The notes beneath the pieces are model-generated. The model did not search any database, was not told where the DNA came from, and saw nothing but the letters and a program-made list of their open reading frames with translations. The position numbers and the translations under genes were made by a program. DNA of 64,000 nucleotides from Ficedula albicollis (lineage: Eukaryota; Chordata; Aves; Passeriformes; Muscicapidae). The stretch is taken from NCBI RefSeq assembly GCF_000247815.1, contig NC_021674.1:13901562-13965561 (forward strand). Reading direction: 5' to 3'. Below, in pieces: positions 24,879-38,423 of this stretch. Within the stretch, counting starts at the first letter, position 1. Each line of letters opens with the position of its first letter.

Positions 24879-26569
24879 CCTGGTGCTTGACTATTAAGCA
24901 CAGCAAATGTCATGATCATTGGGTACATAGCAGGACTTGGGCAAGTGCTGAGGTCTGTAGGGAAAGGTACTAGGTCACAAACTCTTTCTATACAGGCTGC
25001 TATGAATGCATTATTTTGGAAATCCACTAAAATTCATGGAATCATTATCAAAGGATAATGCTAATGTTAAGTTAAAATACATCAGAAGTTCTAAATCAAG
25101 GCTTTTGCCACTGAATATCTTACTTGCCAAGGCTTTTTCTTTCAGAGAACTTTGCAATTTCTAAAAACAGCTCTTTCCTTTTTTTGTCACATTTTAGGAC
25201 CAAAAAAAGAAAAAAACCTCTTTCTTTGTGTTTTATCTCAATATTTCACTGAACAGTGAAATTTTTAAAGCCTCCAAAGTAAAGATAATTTGCAAAATAA
25301 TTTCTCTACCACTTTGAAAAAAGAAACCATGAAAAGATCATGCCATGTCCTGTGTTTCTGTGAGAGAACCTAGGGTGGGGAACACATATACTTAAGTGCT
25401 TCACAGCTGAATTTTGCTCTGATTTCTGTACCCGTGGTAATTTGCTAGTAATGATGCTTAAGGCAGGGCTGCAGCTGTTCTACCTCTTAGCTCAGGTGCT
25501 CTTGCTTCCTTCTTCTGCAAGCTAACTTAAAATCAGCGATCAGAGAAAAATCTTTTCTCCTTTGTTTACTCAATGCAACGAAAGACCAGAGGTTTGTTGG
25601 CTATAGGTGCCCAGAATTAGATTAGTTTAACAGAGAAGTGAAAAATGAATGCTTTGCTGCATCTCTTCAGAACCGGGCAAGCAGTTCCTTGCCAGTGGGA
25701 GTCCCTAACCCAGGAATATTCTCCAAGTTTAACCATGAGTTGTGATTTTGGTATGTATAAAACAATTCAAATTCATAAAAGTAGACATCTGCTCAGTAAG
25801 CAATGATTTCAACTTTTAGTAAAGTATACCACTGTCCTTACATGAATCTGGAGGCAGTAGAGACATATGACTCAAGAGCTCGCTCCTAGAAAGTGTTTCC
25901 CATTTCCAGAGCTGTCAGTTCCAATATATTTCACTGTTATAACTTCTATACAAAACAGTGAGAATGTTGAAGAGAAAATTTTGGAGATTAACATAAATTA
26001 AGTATTTCTATTATTATAGTAGAAGATCTTCATCTGCTGTAGAAAGCTAATTCTCTTCAAGCAAGGACTGGCTGTTGTGGAGTCTTAATGCTGGTGACAA
26101 CATTCAAGCCAAGTATTTGTTATTCTTTCTCCAGAAGGGCTCATAAAAGGACATCTAAAGCAGGCAAACTTATGTAATACCTTCCCCTAATATTCTCTCA
26201 GCCTTCCACTTCATACCTCTCTGGTGATTTCCTAGGTCTCTTGTGGCTTGTTCATTTGGAACCCTAAATCATCTCTTTTTTCAGGTAATCACACAATTTT
26301 TCCCTGAATCAGTGTCCACTCTCAATAACAAGGAATTGCACAGATCTGCTATCCACTGTGTTCAAAAACAGCTCTCCTGGCTTCACTTGATAGCCCATAG
26401 CTCTTGTAATGAAAGAGATAGCAAAAAAGTTGATTCCAATCCTTTAATTCCATACCAGCCCTTATTGTGCAGACTTGTACCAAATTTTTTCAGATCAGCT
26501 CTTTTTTTCAGCTTTTTCATTTTGACCCTAGCTGGTTTCTTTCTTTTTTAGACACGGTCAGAACTCTTC
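24879..26569. other. Unique non-coding sequence
   Basis: No gene or clear repeat. The last 300 bp may be a barely recognisable start of the ancient CR1 fragment. Confidence 0.55.
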
Positions 26570-26990
26570 CTTTTCTCCCTTAGCTATTTGACTTCGGTGA
26601 AGAATTTTGTCAAAAACCTTTTGGAAATACAAATAGATCTCTCTTTTCTGCAAGTGTCTGCAAGCCAGGATTTCCCTTAGCAGTTTCTCACAGCTCTGGC
26701 AGTTTTCCATGCTCTGTAGATGCATCCTTTATTATAGTTTCTGCTAATTTGCCCAGTGTTGCCATGATTACAGGCCTGTGATTCCTCAGATCTCCCTGGT
26801 ACCTTATCTTAAGGATTGATATTGCATCCATTCTTTAGATTGGAGGATATTTTAAGTGGTTGGTCTGCTTGCAAATTGCCATTAATAACTCAACTACTTG
26901 ATCTGTGTTCTCTTACACCCCCTGGGTGACTGCCATTGATTTTTGCAAAGGTTACTGGTCATGTGGAGCTGAAGTTAACCAGTGTAATTG
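26570..26990 (-). mobile_element. Second ancient CR1/L3-like LINE fragment, minus strand
   Basis: Antisense ORF2 blocks of the same old family appear in order: 'aattttgtcaaaaacctttt', 'tgctaatttgcccagtgttg', 'gattacaggcctgtgattcc', 'tagattggaggatattttaa', and 'tgggtgactgccattgat'. It partly covers the same consensus region as the 5.5-6.5 kb fragment and then continues further into it. Its age suggests it predates modern bird orders; it may begin near 26230. Confidence 0.6.
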
Positions 26991-29900
26991 TATTATCTGC
27001 CCTCACTGGCTCTCTGATTCCTCTCAGCACAGAGCAGTCACTGCCAGCAGCTTCCTAAGGGGCAGCTTGCCATTACCTGGATGTGGTTCAGTGTGGTCAT
27101 GTGCCCCTCTTCCTGTTCTAATGTTTCTGGAGCTAATCCTCCTCTACAATCCTCTCCTCATCCTCTTCCTGGGAAGATGCACTTAAAAATAATGGAAGAA
27201 AAGCTGAATATCAGATCTTTCTCTGCTTCAAGTCTGCTCCTGCCCCATGCTGTGTCATAGTAAGTGCCACTTTTGTAAGTGGCATCTGGCTTCAGCATTA
27301 GGGCTGAGCTGAGAAATCAAGTACAGTTGGGACTGTGGGATCTATTGTTTCAAGCTTTTTGTAGAATGGGGTGGATTCAGAGTTAAGTATCTGAGAAATG
27401 TTTGATTTTTTTTTTTGTAATGAGCTCTAATGTCATCGTGGGATCCCAAAAGTAAGTAGGATCAAACAGTATTTACTCTTCTGCCTTGACCTGCTGTCAG
27501 AAATGTGCCACATGACACTGACAGATCAGTTGAAGACAAAGAAGGAAAGAGATTAAATAGGAGCTATTTATGGCTGCTTAACTTTGGTGCTGTCACCTTC
27601 ATACATGGCAGAAATGTCACCTTCTCCTACACACACTGGAGAATGCTCCCTACAACAGCTGTGGTCTGCCAGTGACGAAAGCCAGAGTTTGTGGTAAGAT
27701 GTGAAAGTGTGAATATTGGCCGTGATCAGCCTTGGGAACCTTTTCCTGCTGCTGCTGCTGGCAAGCTTTCTGCCCAGAAGCTGGATGACTTTCTGGTGTT
27801 CTGTCACAAATGTGGCATCTAGATTTGGATAAATATCCTATCTGAAGAGCATATCTGGTCTGGGTTTCTGCTTCCCCAAAAGCTTTATAGACCTTTGTAG
27901 TGGCTTGACTTGTGTACTTTGATTTGTATACCTTGACTGTCACTCATTCTTTCTTTCTTTATGCATAAAGTGTCCATAGTGTTAATGCCAGATGGCAAGG
28001 TTGCTTAACAACACACAGTGGCTAAATATTTTATTTTCTTTATATTTTTTCTCCAAAGAGAGTCTTTGTAAGTAATTTTATTCCTCATTCAAAATTCAAT
28101 CCTCTTCTGACAGTTCAGAGTCACCACCAGCATTTGGTAAAATCACTCCTATAATGAATTTGAATTGAGATGTATGAGGGTGACCAGTGGCTTAATGGCA
28201 CAACTGTAACTACTCCTTGAATCAGCTCCTGGGTAATAAGCAAGGTAAGAATAGCTCCTCATCTTGTGTGCTGTACTACCTGAGGTTCCTGCAGGCAATC
28301 ATTATTACCTGCTACTTCATACTCTGTTTGGACAGATAATGTCTTGCAATTAGGCCTTAAGAGCAAGCGATGGAAAGCTCTCCATAAAAGCTGATTATAT
28401 TTGGGCCCAGCAGCGCATCCCTACCACCATTCTCTGAGATTTATGACCTTTTGGATGTCTCTCTGCTCTGATACAGAGGCAAGCTGTTTATCCACGCTGC
28501 TGCAGTCCAGACTTTCAGCAGTGGTGCTCTGGCATAGCTGCTCTGAAGTCAAGGACAGCATGGCCTGGCTCCTTCTTACTTACACCCCTTCATATTCTGT
28601 AATGTGAGCTGTATCCTGTTGGCACTTTTTCATTTCTTTTATTGTCACACTCCTTTTCAGTGGGTATAAATACCATGCCAACATTTACTCAATGGATCCA
28701 CTGTTGGAATCAGGCTTGCTTCATGGTTTTTACAGGATGATGCTGAAACGGTTTTGGTGGCTGTGGGAGATAGCACAACCATAGAAAACCTTGAAAGTTA
28801 GGTGGATGTCAATAGAGATTGGCAATTAATCTTCCCTGACATTTATGTTTACGCTGCCATGCATGAAAAGGACAGAGAATTAAACTGTCCCAAGAGTAGC
28901 CCCACATCCTGAGGGAGGGCACACAAACTCCTTTGCTCCTGCATAGCAGCCAGCAAGCACAACTGGCTCCCAAGGATGGGCAGCACAGCAAGCCCAGGCT
29001 TAACAGATAATTCAACTGGGAATCTGCAAGGGAATTTTCAGCCTTCCTACGTTCCAAAGAGGGCATGCATATATGGCCAAGATGCCTTCTTTCCCCTTCC
29101 CAGAGCTGCTGTGGTTTGGGAGGGTGTACAACAATATCCTCTTGCTTTGCATTTGGGCAAACAACATTGATCTCCCCAAGGGTGACAATTCAGCCTCCAA
29201 GGGCACACCAACATTCTGGGAGCAAAGGCCACATCACTTTACCCACAGGCCAGGCCAGTCAGGAGTTATATCAGGAGAAACATCGCTTGGCACTGAGCAT
29301 GAGCTAATGAGCCCTAATGAGATTTCTGTTCAGCTTGGAGCACACGCAGAACAGGCTTGTAAAATATAATCATATCACTTTCTGAGAGACAGTATAAAAA
29401 CTTCACCTGAGACCTTTGGGGTCTCCAAGCACTTTGAACTTTATCTGGGCAAGCAGAAATTAGTCAAGGTCTGGTCCTCATTACTTAATTTGACAGTGTT
29501 TAAAAGACTGTGTTTCACCTTTGTGGTCATCTTAAAAGCACCAAAAGAAGGTGGCCATGACAGGTAAAACAGTCTTGTAGTTTGTTTTGGGTTGGTATGC
29601 CTGAACTGTGGTTAGCTTAGTCTCAAAAGTATTTGTTTTTTTCATCTCATACAACAGGATGTGTCAATTGTTGATAAATTTTATCATGCTAAACCATGTC
29701 ATAAGAGTTAAAGGGTAAGGAAAATTGTAGTAGAGATAAGAAAAAATAAATATATTGAGGTAAGAAAATTGAAATATGTGATGGAGTATGTTCTTTCTGC
29801 CTTAAGCTTACTGCATTCAACAGATTCAAATTCTTTTCAATATCTAAAACTTTTCTTCTCTAACCCATCAGTGAACTATATCCCAGCATTGTCACAAGGG

Positions 29901-32454
29901 TGGTTAGCAGCCACAGGAGCCCTTCTGAGTGAAAGACATGCAATCTGTCAGGGTGGGCAGGCTAACACAAATCTGTTAGCACTTGCTGTTCCTACACAGG
30001 TCAGAGTCTTTGGAACACTGGCCAGATTTCAATTTGGGTAGCTATACATCTGTTAGGACTTCAACTGTGGCTTGTAAAGTTTGTTTGAATCCCTTGAAGG
30101 GCAAGTAAACTTTATGGAAATGTCAGGTAAGATGGGGTTTCAGAGAAAAGGGAAATTTGAGACCTTGGCTGGGATGTGAGGAGGAACCACAGTGCATCTC
30201 TGTCATTCCCCAGGTTCCCATGGTGGATGCCAGTGAATCCCTGCAGGCAGCAGGGATGCTTCTGCATTGCCAGGCTGGATGTGCAGAGGAGCACTGTGCA
30301 GATGCCAAAAGTGGCTGCAGGTGGCCAGGGGGAGATCAGGAGTCCCATGTGTGTGTTTGCAGCTCAGCACCCCAAAACACGGCTTCCCGACCTGTGCACA
30401 TCTCTGGGGGGATATTCTTGTGCACAAATCTGCACCTCTCTGGTGTCTCTGGCTGCACCCCAGGGCATCTACCCACCATCAGGCAGTAGATGTGCCATTA
30501 ATTTCCTGACATCATCTGTAAAATGGTGCTGGAGGTCTTTCTTTGCTACAGAAGTGGGGACAAAACTGGGTGTTAGAGCTGCAGAGCCCTTTGATAACAT
30601 GGTAATGAGGACTATAAAGCACCTCAGAGAGATGGACAAGCTTCTTTCTCACCATCTGCAGAATCTCATTAGCCTACCTGCCATTCCATTCTGTGCCTTA
30701 AGAGCAATGTCAGGACCTTATTCTTCTCCTCTTGCAGAGAGCTGTGCCTGACCTGCTCCCTCTGCATTGAGAGCAATTGCAGGCAGATCAAGCATCCTCT
30801 TTGTCACCTTCCATGCGATAACCTGCTTCCTGACAGAAAAAGTGTCAAAGGACAGCTATTCCAAGGATGAATATATCACTGGACAGTCTTACAGCACTAA
30901 TTTGAGCTTTCTGAAGCAACTTGGAGCTGTTCTCTTTCATTTTATTCCAGGGCTACAGCTGCGTAAAAACTTAGACATGCCCAGCTTTCCTTTCAATGCT
31001 CATTTGCTTGCTTTCCAGTGCATGTGTCATTTTGCATTATTTTTTATGCTAAGGGGCAGATCCTGAAATTTTTAGCCATGCTTGGCAGAACCTTGTTCCA
31101 TAAATAATCCTGTTAACTCCAGTGGATCTTTCTGTGGAAAGCAGCACTGTTCAGCAGCAGCTGAAGAGTCCCAGCAGGAAACTCAGGGAGGAGTGGCAGA
31201 AGAAAATGGCTGCCAGAGATCAGAACAATATTTAGGTTTTAATGTCATCCCACAACAACCACTCAATGAAGTAAAAAACTTTTTTTTTTTCTTTTAATGT
31301 AAAATCTCCAGAAAAAGTAGGAAAATCCTTGGATGACCATCAAAGATGCTGTAAAACAAATGTGCAATATTCATTCTCACTGTGTAGTGCTAAAAGAAGA
31401 CTCAGTGACACTTTGGCTCCTAACTATCCCCTCAGGCAGTTTATTTAGCCTACCCTATGAAGGTAAAAGTATACAAAACACTGTAACTGCTGCAAAGCAA
31501 TTGAGCCACTTTTTTAACCTCCTCCTATCAATATTAATAACCTACTCTCATTGCACAATGCTTCTTTTTTTCTTTCCTCCTTCTTCTTCAATCTGCTATA
31601 GGGATTAGTTAGTCATCTTCTGCATCTTCTTTAGAGGCCTTAGCAAATGAAAAAATGTTAATTTTTCACTCTTGCCTTTTTTTTTCTTTTCTTTTCTTTT
31701 TAAGTGTCAGAGTGAAATTAATTTCCCGGAAGGATATTTAGTGTCTTTCATGTATCAATCACAGCTGAGTTCTTCCTTTCCTCATGCACAGACGGTTTCT
31801 CTTAGGCTGTATGAAGTCAAAAAAAAGAAGATAGGTATATTGTAAAGATATTTCCATTTCAGACCTCTTTAATGTATTGTAATGCTGGAAATGCTACCCA
31901 ACCTGAGTGAATTTAAGGAAATTTGGTTTCCAAATGGCCAAACAACAGGTTGTTAGCACTGTCTATGGGCCAGTTTTAAGTATGAGAGGAATTGAGCAAA
32001 TTTTCTCTTTACAGGTATCTCCATACTTCAATCTTTGAAACTTCTCATGTATGCTCTGCCAGGCAGCTCTCTTTCTTTAATATGAGATGATAATTATGGC
32101 ATGTGGTGGAGGCATCATTAAAGTTTCTTTAATTCTTTTTATGTCATAATAAATTGTACTTGAAAGAATTAATAACCTCTTGAATTCTAACGAGTAAGAA
32201 CTTCAGGTTTGTCACTAAACTATCCTGAATGGCAGGTTTATGAACTTTGAAATGGTGAACAGAAAGCATTGCCAGCCCATTTTGTTCATGCTGACAAACA
32301 TTTCTCCTTTCTTCAGGGATTAAAGACTAAAAGCTGAGTGGTATATTGTAACCATGCTCAAAAGCAAGTGGCAGTGTAGGTTTGAGGAAAAGCACGAATA
32401 GTCAGTCTCTGTTTTAAACACCCTAGCAAGATTTTTTTCTCCCTGAACCATAAG
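26991..32454. other. Unique non-coding sequence
   Basis: A stretch around 30150-30780 is richer in G+C than the rest and holds several overlapping open frames, none with recognisable motifs. A tentative MIR-like fragment lies within it. A small GCT-repeat-like run is at about 27745-27762. Confidence 0.55.
30500..30635 (+). mobile_element. Possible MIR-like ancient SINE fragment
   Basis: The block TTTCCTGACATCATCTGTAA followed by AATGG resembles the CATCTGTAAAATGG signature of MIR SINEs. About 80 bp later AATGAGGACTATAAAGCACC resembles their 3' part. The middle is poorly matched and the call rests on memory of the consensus, so it is tentative. Confidence 0.3.
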
Positions 32455-33150
32455 TAGAATCACAAAAGAATTCAGGTGAAAGAAGGACCTAGGGAGGTCC
32501 CACATGTTGCTCAACGTGAGGTCAAACTGGGTTGCTCAGGGATTTATTCAGTCTGGTCTTTTAAGCTTCTATGGAATGAGAGAGTACAACCTCTTTAGCA
32601 GCCTGCGCTGCTGTTTCACTGTCCTCAAGGTGAAAAATTATCTCCTTGCAGCCACTCTGAATGCCACTTATTTCAACCCAAGTCTGTTACTTTTTGCTCT
32701 CCCACCCTTCACCTCTGCAATGAGCCTACATCTACTTGTTGATGACCATCCTGTGGGCACTGGGGGCTGCTTTTACGTGTTCACAGGCCATCCCTTCATA
32801 AGCACTGGTGGCTACTTTTAGGTGGCCACAGGCCATTCCTTCCCTAGGCTGAACAAACCCTATTCTCACAGCCTCAGCTCACAGAGCAAGTGCTCCTGCC
32901 CTGACCGTCTTGGTTCTTCCCTGCCCTCCCTCAGTTACATGATGTCTGCCTTCTACTGGGCATCCCAGAATGGATGCAGTGCTGTCCATGTGGTCCAAAA
33001 GTCCTGAGTAAAGGGAAATAATTCAGTTCACCAGCAGATCTTCTCCCTGAGCAGGCAGTGCCCAGCCTGCATCTCTGCAGGGAGTTTGTCCTCCTCAGGT
33101 TTGGGGCTTTGTGTTTGTCCCTGTTGGATTCCATGGGTTTCCCCTGGTGC
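32455..33150 (-). mobile_element. CR1 LINE 3' region, minus strand
   Basis: On the plus strand it opens with the reverse complement of the CR1 terminal octamer (AGAATCACA) and then GGACCTAGGGAGGTCCCACA, a diverged form of the usual CR1 tail. Further in are 'ttcactgtcctcaaggtgaa', then 'ctgcatctctgcagggagtt' and 'tttgtccctgttggattcca', which correspond to the antisense of late ORF2. It is several-fold more diverged than the 37.3 kb copy. No open frame survives. Confidence 0.82.
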
Positions 33151-36100
33151 TGACACGAGCAGTGTGTGGTTATTGATGTCTGTGGGCAGGGCTCCTTGAC
33201 TCACAAGGTTTCTCTTGCCTCACATCTCCGACCTTCAGGTGCCTTTTGCTGGCTGGGAAAGGCGTCAGAGGAGAATATATGATGCAAAGTGTGATTCTAG
33301 GCAGGCTTTGGTGTCTCCTGTGCATTATTTTGGTCTAGTCAAACCCACTCATGGACAGTGCAAAGAAAAAGTACTTCTATAACTGTGCTTCTGCAGACAT
33401 GTGATAGAAACCTAGCAGATGGGCTGCGTCTTTTATTATCGTCTGGGGATGAACAGACCTGAACCCGAGGAGCAGCACTAGATGGAGTGACAAAGATTAT
33501 TCTCTAACTTCACTCTTGTCTCTTGCATATGTCTCCTGTGGTCTGAAAATACATGAGGTGCTTATATCCTCAGATTGCCTCAGAAAAATCACACAGATAA
33601 AGAGCTGAGTGGGAGCTTGTTAGCCACAAAGCCACGCAAGTATTGGGGCAGAGTGAAATAAAGAAAGTCAAAACTCCCCCGTTCCGCCAGTCCATAGCAC
33701 AGGCACAAGCTCACTGCTGAGAAGTGTCAGCAGAAACATTAGAAGTGTCTGAGACCCTTCCGTGCTTGGCAATGTCCTTCCTGAGCTAAATAGATAGGTA
33801 GGACTGCTCACACAAGATCCTAATTTGTCTTTAAGGAGGAGGGAAATAAGAGCCACAGTGCGGCTGCTTATTGCTGCATTGGATGTGCTCCATGTGATGT
33901 GCAGCTCTGGTTTCTGCAGGGGTTGAGTTTAATAGGAGAGGAACTCATCGCAGCCAGGTTGTGAAGTCAAGAGTCAGTCAGTCAGTCACGGGAAATCGTC
34001 ATGCAATTTCTAATCCTATCCCTTGCTCGTGTCTGTTCTATTCCCGAGTCAGTGCACTCCCTCTGGTGGCTGATTTACTGTCTCAGCTTCAGTCCGTTTT
34101 GGAGTTGAGGTTTCACAAGAGCAGATGGCTGCAGGAACTGAGAGCAATAACACTGCTTTTATTAGGCTACTTTATAATTTTATGTTCTTGACACCGAGGG
34201 CACAGATAAAGTCTGTACATTCAAACGTATTTTAAAATAATCCCCATTCACAGAAAAAGGTGAAGCTAAAAATATTCTGCTCAGAATGACTATTTCTGGA
34301 AAGCACCTAAAACATTATATTTTTATCAGGTCACTGATCTTCCATTTTAAGACCTATGTTGGTGATTCACAAAAGGTAATGTGTCAAAGTCCTTTTTAGT
34401 AATTTCTTCTAATTTCCTTTTATGATCTGCTCCAGCTCACATTGCCAGCTTTTCTGGATAGAAAACACCTTTTTCTTCTCATACCATTGCAGTCAGGACA
34501 ATAGAAGCTATTGCTGCTTGTAAAGCCACAGGGAGAAACTGTGTGCTGGAAATCATCAAAAAGAGAAAGAAATATCCACTCTGAAAGGATAAACCTCTTT
34601 TGAATGTGTTTTTTATGTCATCTGTTCATGCAGGTGATTGATTTGCCTACACATTTTTAGACAATGCTTATTGTTAAGCAAAGCCACTGATAAAGAGGCA
34701 TTCAGTAATTAAACACTGTTCTGAGGCTGGGAAACACCAGTAGAAACAGTATTTACTTAATTAGCTGTCATGCTGTGTTTCAGAGGAGAGAAACACAAGC
34801 AGCTGCTGCTCTGAACTTGCTTGCCTGTAGCCTGATGCACACCTGCACCTGGTGACCTTCCTGCCTTAAGAAAAAGAGCTGCTCCCACACATTCAACAGC
34901 TGGATCCAGGTGCTGACCTGGCCACATCTACACTGTGGTGAAAGGGCTCAGCAGTGCCTTTGAAGCAAGTTTATTGAAGGCAAAAGAGAGGGAGTTGGGA
35001 TGGCTCATTTTATTTCCCACTGTAACATCATCAATCCAGGTGACAGCATGGCCCAGGACATGCTGCTTGGTCAGAGGATGGAGTCTGCAGATCCCCTTGG
35101 TTCCTCTGGCTCAGTGCTTGCAAAATTCAACTAGAGCTAATTTTAGAGGCCAGTACTGACTCTAGAGGCCAGTCCTGTCAAGCAGACTCCCTTACTACCA
35201 TCTTAAAAAAGATCCCCTGTTGACAATATAACCTTGAATTAACTGTTTGTCCCAGACACCATCTAATTTCATAATCTGTAGCATCATCATTGAATATCTG
35301 TCATAATTCACTTAATTGCATCTCTGTTGCTACAGTGCTTCAATTTGGGAAAATTTCTGTTTTCTTACTCAGGAAAACAGTTTACACTCTCAAGACCAAT
35401 TTGCCAGCTGGAGCATAGTTCTTCTGCAAATGGATGCAAAGATAAGGCTCTCATAAATATCTGAAAGCACCATCATCTCTGCATTTACACATTCAACAGC
35501 ATGAATCTCAATGACAGCGCATCCCTGCTCATAGCACATGATGCTCTGATGGTGGTCCCCTGCAACAGGGCTTGTGGGTTTTCAGGCATGGTCACAGCTC
35601 CAATCTGGCACTCAGGAACGACTTGGGAGTGCAAACTCCACAAAAAGATACCAGGAAGTTTTTTTGCCTCTCTTTTGCAAGAATTTTCTTCCCAAGAGGA
35701 GATAACTGTGCTCCTGAACTCGAGTGAGAGGTCACCAGCTGATTGATTAATCCATGCAGGGGATTGTGCTGATGTGGCTGTGTACCATTTGACAGCCATG
35801 TGCAGAAATTGGACAGAGCTTCCCAGTCCAAAATATTAACAGGCACCAGAATCTATTCTTTAAGAGCTTGGATCCTATGCTTAAAACTCAGACATCCTTC
35901 TGAATCTTCATGTATCCTCAGTGTGGTCCTGATTTAGAGTTGTTCCAATATGTATGAAATGTCAGTTCTGTTTAGCATACTAGCCTGATTTTATTGAATG
36001 TAATGATACTTGCACATTTCCATCAAAGTCTTATCTCCATGGTATTACAAGAGAAACTTGTAGTCTGGATAAGGGGTTTATATTATTATTTAATAATTGT

Positions 36101-37299
36101 CATCTCATTCTTAACTGATGTAAGTGAAAGTGGAGCAGTGTGTACTATACTGATAAAAGGCCTCACCAGACAAAAATGGCTAAGAGACAACCTCCCTCCA
36201 ATTTTTGTTCATTAGGCTCATGATTTACTACGGAGCCTGACCTGATGTTTTAAAATATCTGTCTTACTAGTTGCATTAAAATAAAATATACTTATTGTAG
36301 TTCTGGTTTCCACTAATAATTAGAAAAATGCCTTGTAATTCTTGTGATATTTTTGATCTCCTGACTTTTGCATATAGAAGAATCATTGCTATAATCTGAA
36401 ATGGCTTTTGTGGTTTGATATATGAAACCCAAAGTTAATCAAATTGTGATGTCTTCATATCAGTAAAAAATTGTTTTGACATTCAGAGAATGTTACCACT
36501 TTTTCAACTATGTCATAGATATTAGTATCCATTTCATTAGTATAACATGACCATTTGTACTGATGTATTTCAGGATGAAGAGATACAGCATAAATTCCTC
36601 TGTATCCAAATATTTTTGTGCCCTTTATATTCCTCAAACTTGACATTTTGGGGATTTTTTCAGCCTGCTTTTAGTCTATGACTACAGGAGTTAAAGACTT
36701 TGTATTGAAAAGACAAAGCCCCAAAATTATTTGTCTTCCTGGCATTTATTTAAATCCTGAAATGTGTCATTATTCCAACATTCAGTGGGCTACAACAAAA
36801 GTTTAACTAAATAGGAATTTGTTTGATCATAGGGTACAATTCTGCAGTTTTCCCATTGAGAATGAAGGTGACTGAAGGTTTTGCTCATTTCAGAAGACCT
36901 TGTAGGTTTAAGATCCTTTCAAAGGAAAGGGAAGAGAGAGAGGTAAGGAAAAAGTCAGTAAGGTTGTAGAAATTCTTTTTTTCTAGCAGTCGCTGTCATT
37001 CTCATGAAACTTATAAAAAATGGATTCTGTTTAACACATAAAACTAAAAGAATACTCTTACAACTCATTATAAGCCTACCATTGTTAGAAAAAGATTGTC
37101 GTGATTTTTCCTTACTTTTTTTTCTATGTGAATATAAAGTCTCATCTTGAGTAGGCTTAAATGACTGGGAGGAAAATAACAAATATATGGTACAACTGGG
37201 ACAACTCTTACATTAAGGGTTATTGTAACTGTTTTAAAAATATTGATTAGTTCCCTAATGAAACATCTATAATATGAGGCTTGTTTAAAAGGTGAGAAT
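33151..37299. other. Unique non-coding sequence
   Basis: No gene is seen. A palindromic ACAAT-GCTT-ATTGT motif lies at 34661-34674, in a patch (34620-34800) containing TAATTAAAC and TTAATTAGC words. Confidence 0.55.
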
Positions 37300-37937
37300 G
37301 ATGGAAACTGTCCCTGTCCCTGTGTGCTGAAAGACGAGTCGACTAACCAAACATCCAGCCTGGTTGGGCAACGAGGTTTTGAGGGAATTTAGGAATAAAA
37401 AAGGACCTATCATCTTTGGAAGGAGGGTCAGGTGTCTCAGGAAGTATTTAAGAGGGCTGCTAGGGTATGTAGGAAAAAAATTAGGGAGGCCAAAGCTCAG
37501 CATGAACTTAAAATTACAATTTCTGTAAAGGATAATAAAAAAATGTCTCGACAAGTATATTACTGGTAAAAGGAAGGATAAGACCAACCTTTGTTCTCTA
37601 TTGGATGAGGGAGGGAACTTGGTAACTGCAGATGAGGAGAAGGTGGAGGTGCTTAGCGCCTTCTTTGCCTCAGTCTTTAGTAGGAAGATGGCTTGTCCTC
37701 AGGATAATTGTCCTCCTGGATTGGCAGATGGTGTGAGGGAGCAGAATGCCCCCTTGTTATGGAAGAGGAGGCAGTCAGAAAACTGCTGAGATCCTTGGAT
37801 ATTCATAAATCTATGGCACTAGATGAGATCCATCCCAGGATGATGAGGGAGTTGGCAGATGAGTTTGCAAAGCTGCTCTCCAGGACCAAAAGTCCTGGCT
37901 CACTGGTGAGGTTCCAGATGACTAGAAGCTGGCCATT

Positions 37938-38423
37938 GTGATACCCATTTATAAAAAGGGTGGGAAGGAGGATCCTAGTAATTATAAACCAGTTAGCCGG
38001 ACCTCAGTACCTGGTAAGGTTATGGAACAGTTTATACTGAGTGCCATGACACAGCACTTACAGGATGGCCAGGGTATCAGACCCAGCCAGCATGGGTTTA
38101 GGAGGGGTAGGTCAGGTTTGACCAGCCTGATCTCCTTTTATGACCAGGTGGATGTGGGAAGGGCTGTGGATGTTGTCTGTTTGGACTTCAGTGAGGCCTT
38201 TGACACTGTCTCCCACAGCACACTCCTGGAAAAGCTGACAGCCCACAGCTTGGACAGGAGCACTCTTTGCTGGGTTAAGAACACTCTTTGCTGGGTTAAG
38301 AACTGGCTGGATGGCCAGGCCCAGAGAGTGGAGGTGAACAGTGCTGCATCCAGCTGGGGATCAGCACCAGTGCTGTCCCTCAGGGGTCTGTGCTGGGCCA
38401 GTCCTGTTCAATATTTTTATTGA
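37938..38423 (+). pseudogene. CR1 reverse transcriptase fragment (palm motif A region)
   Basis: This 161-codon open stretch encodes the fingers and early palm of a CR1 reverse transcriptase. It includes the conserved PIYKKG, SVPGKVMEQ, QHGFRRGRSG and LDFSEAFDTVSH blocks, with the first catalytic Asp in VCLDFSEAF. It contains the insertion LCWVKNTLCWVKN, caused by a 21-bp tandem duplication, then leaves frame after ASSWGSAPV, so its last residues are not family-like. The Met at 37938 is not a real start; the frame is an internal ORF2 piece. Confidence 0.85.
38261..38302. repeat. 21-bp tandem duplication in the CR1 RT region
   Basis: Two identical adjacent copies of a 21-bp unit starting CACTCTTTGCTGGG (38261-38281 and 38282-38302). 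The unit is seven codons, so the local frame is preserved and the peptide repeats as LCWVKN-T-LCWVKN. Confidence 0.95.

Noticed and set aside
27745..27762. GCT trinucleotide expansion
   Set aside because: Only about four units, well within normal variation.
30176..30751. 191-codon plus-strand open frame
   Set aside because: The region is G+C-richer, which lowers stop frequency; several overlapping frames are equally open and none shows a domain or splice context.
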